Below are positions 7,609 through 11,014 of a DNA stretch of 11,014 bases, piece by piece. Each line of letters opens with the position of its first letter. Position 1 is the first letter of the stretch. The translations under genes were made by a program, and so were the position numbers. Below the pieces are notes generated by a model. That model did no database searches. It had not been told where the DNA came from and saw only the letters and a program-made list of their open reading frames with translations. Origin of the DNA: Chloroflexota bacterium (GTDB lineage Bacteria > Chloroflexota > Anaerolineae > Anaerolineales > Anaerolineaceae); contig JAAZPN010000094.1 of the NCBI GenBank assembly GCA_012797215.1, forward strand, positions 1-11,014, given 5' to 3'.

Positions 7609-7938
7609 AGGTTTGAAAAAAAAGCGTAAAACGACGGGAAACATTTACAAAATTGGTAAGCAAAAAGACTAAGGATTATTGTTTGATAGCACCTCCAATT
7701 AAGCGAAAGTGAACCAGAATATGAAAGAGGTTAGGAACTTATGTGATTGGGAAGTTCGCTAAGGGCTGAGCTTCCCTTACAAACAACTGCAAGATTGTGA
7801 AAAAAAGAATATTCATTATGGATTTTATCACTCCCTTACAGGTGGGCAAGGGCAACTTTCATTTTTGACTGATAATTTCAAATTTTTCACAACCAAGGTA
7901 ACATTTTTGGTGTCCGGTCATGGCTTCGCGCCCTCAGG
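7609..7938 (-). other. AT-rich leader region of the large subtilase gene
   Basis: This stretch without a clear gene lies between the terminator of the Kelch subtilase gene and the start of the large subtilase gene. It holds a promoter candidate (7822-7849); two copies of TGTAAGGGA on the minus strand (7832-7840 and 7773-7781); overlapping alternative hairpins (7749-7779); and a possible 25-codon frame (7739-7816, starting MNILFFTILQLF) with no well-spaced ribosome site. No known riboswitch or small RNA is recognised. If the promoter is right, the transcript leader is about 220 bases long. Confidence 0.6.
7822..7849 (-). promoter_or_regulatory. Candidate promoter for the large subtilase gene
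   Basis: On the minus strand TTGCCC (7844-7849) is followed after 16 bases by TGA-TAAAAT (7822-7830), an extended -10 with one mismatch. One copy of the TGTAAGGGA repeat lies within the spacer and could act as an operator. This is an assignment by eye, and other start sites in this AT-rich leader are possible. Confidence 0.4.
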
Positions 7939-7979
7939 AAAAAAAACCGCGCTCCCGCAGAGAAATTCTACGGGAGCGC
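7939..7979 (-). terminator. Intrinsic terminator after the Kelch subtilase gene
   Basis: On the minus strand GCGCTCCCG (7971-7979) pairs with CGGGAGCGC (7949-7957) around a 13-base loop and is followed by GG and eight T residues (7946 down to 7939). It lies 24 bases after the TAA of the Kelch subtilase. This is a textbook rho-independent terminator and separates the two protease genes into different transcripts. Confidence 0.92.
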
Positions 7980-8002
7980 ATATTACGACTTACAGGTGAA
8001 GT

Positions 8003-10708
8003 TTACTTAAACAGCATTGGAATATAGTGTTGGAACATGACTGGTGGGTAAGCCAGCGGGAAGAATTCAACGCCCTGGTAAGGCGGCGTATCCACGGCCG
8101 CGCGCCCGCCAAACACCCACAAGCCCGGCAGGCCATCCGCCATGCTGGCAGTATCAATCGGCACAAACACACCGCCGTGGTTGCGGCGCGCGTGCTGCAG
8201 GTCCGGGAAGCTGGTGTCGTAGCTGTTAGTGAGCGTATTATAAGTCCACGCGTCCGCGGACTCGCTTGGCCACTGCCCGCCGCCCGCGAAGACAATCTTT
8301 CCAGCCACGCTGGGGATATCAAAGCCGCTGTCGAAGCCGTAGGCCTGGCCTTCATCGTACACATCAGGCAGGTCCGCTACCGCCGCATCGTTCCAGGTGC
8401 CAGCGCCTTCAGGCGCAGCCATCACTTCAGCGCGGTTTTGCGCGTTCAGGCTCGCGCCGTCAAATACTGTGCCGCCAAAGGCGTAAATTTTACCGTCCAC
8501 TTCCGCGGCATACAAATAACTGCGCGCCAGGCTCAGATTGCCCAACTGCGTAAAGCTATTCGTGACCGGGTCAAAGCGGTCGGTGCGAGCGGTCTCATAT
8601 GGTGGCGTAGTCGCGTTAAAGCCGCCAAAAATGTAGACCTTGTTGTTGTACACCACCTGCGCGCCGGGGGTGAAACCAGTCCAGGCTGTTGGCAGGGTAG
8701 CCACCGAAGTGGCGGTGTTGGTGAGCGGGTTGTAACACTGCACATTGAGGATGGTAGACCCCGCGCTGTTGCGTCCGCCAAAGGTACACAACACATCGGC
8801 TGACCCGTTATTCACCAGGTTTACGGTGTAGTTTGAAATCGGCACTGGCATGTTCGCGCCAGTATCCGCGCACGCGCCGGTAACGGGGTTATAGCTGTAG
8901 ATATCGCCAATGGTGCTGGTATCGGAACGGCCGCCCAGGGCATAGATTAAACCAGTGGCGGGGTAGTATTCCACGTCGTAACGGGTCCAATCAAAACAAG
9001 GAGCAGTCCCGTCCACCCACTCGCCTTGGTATGTCAGGGTGAAGTCCTGCGTGGTGGTAGCGCCATCGGAGATAATCACGCTGGGAACTGTCTGAGACTG
9101 GTAGCCGTACTTGCTGGCGGTCACGGAGTACGTTCCCACCGGAACGCTCATGGAGTACGAGCCATCCGCGGCGGTCGTCGCGGAAGTTACAGCGGTAACC
9201 GTCGCGCCGCTAATGGCAGCCCCGTAGCTGTCATAGACATGCCCTTGCAGGGTGCCGTATTCCACGGTGCCGCAGGTGAGCGTGCCGGCCGCCAACACGT
9301 CAAGGTAGCCGTAGCCGTAGGTGTAGTTGCCCTGGCCGTCAGGTGGAGCGCCGCAAGCGCCCGCGTTAATCGGCGCGCCGGCGCTGTTTTGCAGCAATTG
9401 GAAGGTCTGGTCAATTTGCCCAACAAGCGCGCTGTTGCACGACCAGAGCAGCGCCACGGCACCCGCGCTGTGCGGGGCCGCCATAGATGTGCCGCTGTAG
9501 CCGCAGTTCCAGGCATTAGTGGGAACCGACGAACAAATATTGGTACCCGGAGCGGATATGTTGGGTTTGGTATAAGGCTCATGCCCATAGACCGAAGGGC
9601 CGCGGCCTGATGAAGAGTTAATGTTGCCGTCGCTCTGATGGTTTGCCGTCGCGAAGGATTCCTGATAATCACTGGGGGAGCCAATCGCGCCGCAGGTAGA
9701 GCCGGGATTGCCGGAGGAGAATACCGGGAAGATACCCGCAGCCCGCCAGGCTTGCACCTTGCTGAGGTACCAGGCGTCCCCACCGCCTCCGCCCCAGGAG
9801 TTGTTCACAATGTTCGGGCGGTTGGCCGGGCTGCCGCCGGGGGCAAGAATCCAGTCCGCGCAGGCGTTCAGAGACGCGTCAGAACAGCTGTTCGTCTCAC
9901 AGCCTTTGCAGGCAATCCACTTCGCGTCTGGCGCCATGCCCACCTGGTAGGTCAGGGTCGGGTCGTCATCGCCAACCATGGTGCCCATGGTGTGGGTGCC
10001 GTGCCCGTTGTTATCGCAGGCCGAGCCGCCGCATTGGTTGGACGGGTCAGCCCAACAAGACGCGTCCGACGGAGAAGCGCACTTGAAAGCCTGATCCAAC
10101 GCTGGGTGGTTCCACTGCACGCCGGTGTCGATATTGGCCACGAGGATGCCAGCACCCTGAACGCCAAAAGTGGACCAGAAGGCCGGAGCGTTGGTATCGG
10201 TTAAGCCCCAATCCAGCGCGTCAATGCTGAAATCAAAGAGGTTGCGCGTCAGAACGGGGATTGGCTCTATTGTGGCTGTGCGCGGGTAGCGCACGTGGCT
10301 GACCGCGTCCAGAGCGGCAATCTGGCTGAGCACACTCGTGTCGCTGCCAGTCACGGCGATTTCATTTCCCGCGAAAAACGACTGGTATTTTACGCCGCTC
10401 TTTTCCAGAATAGCGATTACCGGCGCTTGCGTGCGGGCGGCGGTTTCTCTCAAAGTATCGTACACGAACCAGCCGCGCGCGTCCCAATCAGTCATCTCAT
10501 ACGCCGCGCTCAGGTCCGCATGCTCGGCCATTTCGATGACATAATCCGCGCTGCCCTTAGCGGAAAGCGCGTCCAGAACGGCAGTTTCAACTTTCTCTAA
10601 TCCTTGTTCGGATGATGCGGCAGCTGTGCTTGTGGACTGAACCAAGCCAAAAACCAGACCCATCATCAATAGGATAGGCAGGAATACTCTTAATGTATGC
10701 TTATTCAT
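8003..10708 (-). CDS. Secreted S8 (subtilisin-family) serine protease with Kelch beta-propeller
   Basis: The 901-aa protein starts at the ATG at 10708, with AAGGAG four bases upstream (10713-10718). A signal peptide covers residues 1 to about 31 (MNKHTLRVFLPILLMMGLVFGL, given here in two parts by its basic start and hydrophobic core, then STAA). Further domains: I9-like propeptide about 54-147; S8 catalytic domain about 180-475 with Asp194 (IDTG), His236 (GHGTHT), oxyanion Asn334 (SSGN) and Ser408 (GTSMAAPH); a carboxypeptidase-regulatory-like module about 484-560 (ASKYGY, TTTQDFTL); and a Kelch-type propeller about 575-870 with paired glycines near 592, 644, 695, 745, 809 and 867, suggesting six blades. 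It ends QHYIPMLFK. It is a paralogue of the large subtilase up to the regulatory-like module, with a 32-base exact match around the active-site His codons. It should be an active exported endopeptidase; the propeller probably binds a polymer or protein. It has its own promoter and terminator. Confidence 0.93.
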   Translation of the reverse strand: MNKHTLRVFLPILLMMGLVFGLVQSTSTAAASSEQGLEKVETAVLDALSAKGSADYVIEMAEHADLSAAYEMTDWDARGWFVYDTLRETAARTQAPVIAILEKSGVKYQSFFAGNEIAVTGSDTSVLSQIAALDAVSHVRYPRTATIEPIPVLTRNLFDFSIDALDWGLTDTNAPAFWSTFGVQGAGILVANIDTGVQWNHPALDQAFKCASPSDASCWADPSNQCGGSACDNNGHGTHTMGTMVGDDDPTLTYQVGMAPDAKWIACKGCETNSCSDASLNACADWILAPGGSPANRPNIVNNSWGGGGGDAWYLSKVQAWRAAGIFPVFSSGNPGSTCGAIGSPSDYQESFATANHQSDGNINSSSGRGPSVYGHEPYTKPNISAPGTNICSSVPTNAWNCGYSGTSMAAPHSAGAVALLWSCNSALVGQIDQTFQLLQNSAGAPINAGACGAPPDGQGNYTYGYGYLDVLAAGTLTCGTVEYGTLQGHVYDSYGAAISGATVTAVTSATTAADGSYSMSVPVGTYSVTASKYGYQSQTVPSVIISDGATTTQDFTLTYQGEWVDGTAPCFDWTRYDVEYYPATGLIYALGGRSDTSTIGDIYSYNPVTGACADTGANMPVPISNYTVNLVNNGSADVLCTFGGRNSAGSTILNVQCYNPLTNTATSVATLPTAWTGFTPGAQVVYNNKVYIFGGFNATTPPYETARTDRFDPVTNSFTQLGNLSLARSYLYAAEVDGKIYAFGGTVFDGASLNAQNRAEVMAAPEGAGTWNDAAVADLPDVYDEGQAYGFDSGFDIPSVAGKIVFAGGGQWPSESADAWTYNTLTNSYDTSFPDLQHARRNHGGVFVPIDTASMADGLPGLWVFGGRAAVDTPPYQGVEFFPLAYPPVMFQHYIPMLFK

Positions 10709-10712
10709 CTTT

Positions 10713-10718
10713 CTCCTT
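10713..10718 (-). promoter_or_regulatory. Shine-Dalgarno site of the Kelch subtilase, overlapping a possible leader-peptide stop
   Basis: AAGGAG on the minus strand lies four bases before the ATG. Its first A is also the last base of the TGA ending a 15-codon upstream frame (10718-10765), an arrangement that would suit translational coupling if that frame is translated. Confidence 0.75.
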
Positions 10719-10765
10719 CACAGAAAATTAAACAGCAACAAAACATGGACACAAGCAATGCACAT
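10718..10765 (-). CDS. Possible 15-residue leader peptide upstream of the Kelch subtilase
   Basis: The frame reads MCIACVHVLLLFNFL and stops with TGA, which overlaps the subtilase ribosome site. A GGGAGG lies upstream, but about 15 bases from the ATG, further than is usual. The peptide is short, Cys-containing and hydrophobic and matches no family known to me. It may be a regulatory leader peptide or simply a chance frame. Confidence 0.2.
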   Translation of the reverse strand: MCIACVHVLLLFNFL

Positions 10766-10903
10766 TATTCGGGAATTCGACCTCCCTTTCAGACGACGGC
10801 GTCAAATCAGAGAGAATACGGCCAAAAGATTAAAGGACACTATTAGTTTTGAATGTGGATTCCAGCGCGGAAGGCTTGGAAAGTTGGGAGTCTAAGTGCT
10901 TCT

Positions 10904-10932
10904 ATTATAGCATTTGAAAGCCTGCTTGTGCA
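10904..10932 (-). promoter_or_regulatory. Promoter of the Kelch subtilase gene
   Basis: On the minus strand TGCACA (10927-10932, four of six matches to TTGACA) is followed after exactly 17 bases by a perfect TATAAT (10904-10909), itself preceded by TGC, making an extended -10. This is the best sigma-70-type promoter in the window. The predicted start of transcription is near 10897. Confidence 0.65.
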
Positions 10933-10933
10933 T

Positions 10934-11014
10934 TTATTTTTCCAGCTCTTTAAGTAAAATAGCGTCGGGTTTTTTCGGTCTCTCCGCGGATAAATGAAGG
11001 TAGAAAATTATCTC
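10934..11014 (-). CDS. Possible 3' end of an upstream gene, partial and unrecognised
   Basis: A minus-strand frame enters from the right edge and stops with TAA at 10934-10936. Its 26 residues end with ERPKKPDAILLKELEK, which is plausible for a charged helical C-terminus. Codon choice is more AT-rich than in the protease genes, and a second minus frame is open over most of the same stretch (stop at 10950), so an open frame this short could be chance. No terminator separates it from the protease promoter at 10904-10932. No function can be assigned. Confidence 0.25.
   Translation of the reverse strand, partial: EIIFYLHLSAERPKKPDAILLKELEK

Larger units (their letters stand above)
10709..10933 (-). 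other. Leader and upstream region of the Kelch subtilase gene
   Basis: This non-coding stretch contains the promoter (10904-10932), a CTGAAAGGGAG element (10782-10792) similar to the repeats in the other protease leader, the possible leader peptide (10718-10765) and the ribosome site. The predicted transcript leader is about 190 bases. Nothing in 10793-10903 is recognisable as a known RNA element. Confidence 0.6.

Noticed and set aside
10994..11014. A plus-strand ATG near the right edge (MKVENYL...) as the start of a divergent gene
   Set aside because: No ribosome site or promoter precedes it, and only seven codons are visible, so nothing supports it over chance.

Overview
The window looks like a piece of a bacterial chromosome of moderately high GC content. 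The style of its secreted proteins suggests Chloroflexota, most likely an Anaerolineae-type organism: very long subtilases built from carboxypeptidase-regulatory-like and jelly-roll modules, a binding-protein-like lipoprotein half, and C-terminal tails ending YIPxLFK. This placement rests on family knowledge and is inference; no rRNA, tRNA or marker gene is present to fix it.

Layout. Positions 2-67 (+) hold the last 21 codons of a Clp-type AAA+ chaperone, followed by a strong hairpin (80-111). Everything else lies on the minus strand, so transcription runs from the right end of the window to the left. In transcription order: a promoter-bearing leader (about 10709-10932); a 901-aa secreted S8 subtilase with a Kelch propeller (8003-10708); a strong intrinsic terminator (7939-7979); an AT-rich leader (7595-7938); a 1889-aa secreted S8 subtilase carrying many beta-sandwich modules and an inserted propeller (1925-7594); a second intrinsic terminator (1853-1884); and a 526-aa lipoprotein that joins a periplasmic-binding-protein-like half to a formylglycine-generating-enzyme (SUMF1) fold (224-1804). 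It converges on the Clp gene.

The two subtilases are paralogues. They share a signal peptide, an I9-like propeptide, the catalytic Asp/His/Ser, a four-cysteine motif in the catalytic domain, a carboxypeptidase-regulatory-like module and a near-identical C-terminal tail. They differ completely in the display modules between the catalytic domain and the tail. Each gene appears to have its own promoter and terminator, so this is a cluster of separately transcribed surface or exported proteins rather than one operon. A plausible reading is extracellular protein degradation or processing at the cell surface, with the SUMF1-like lipoprotein as a binding or anchoring partner. The link between the lipoprotein and the proteases is only proximity.

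The most interesting points are the shared C-terminal tail, the lipoprotein fusion that lacks the usual FGE catalytic cysteines, the two Ig-like domains of the large protease that are split at the same place by unrelated inserts, and a short sequence block with small upstream reading frames shared by the two protease leaders.
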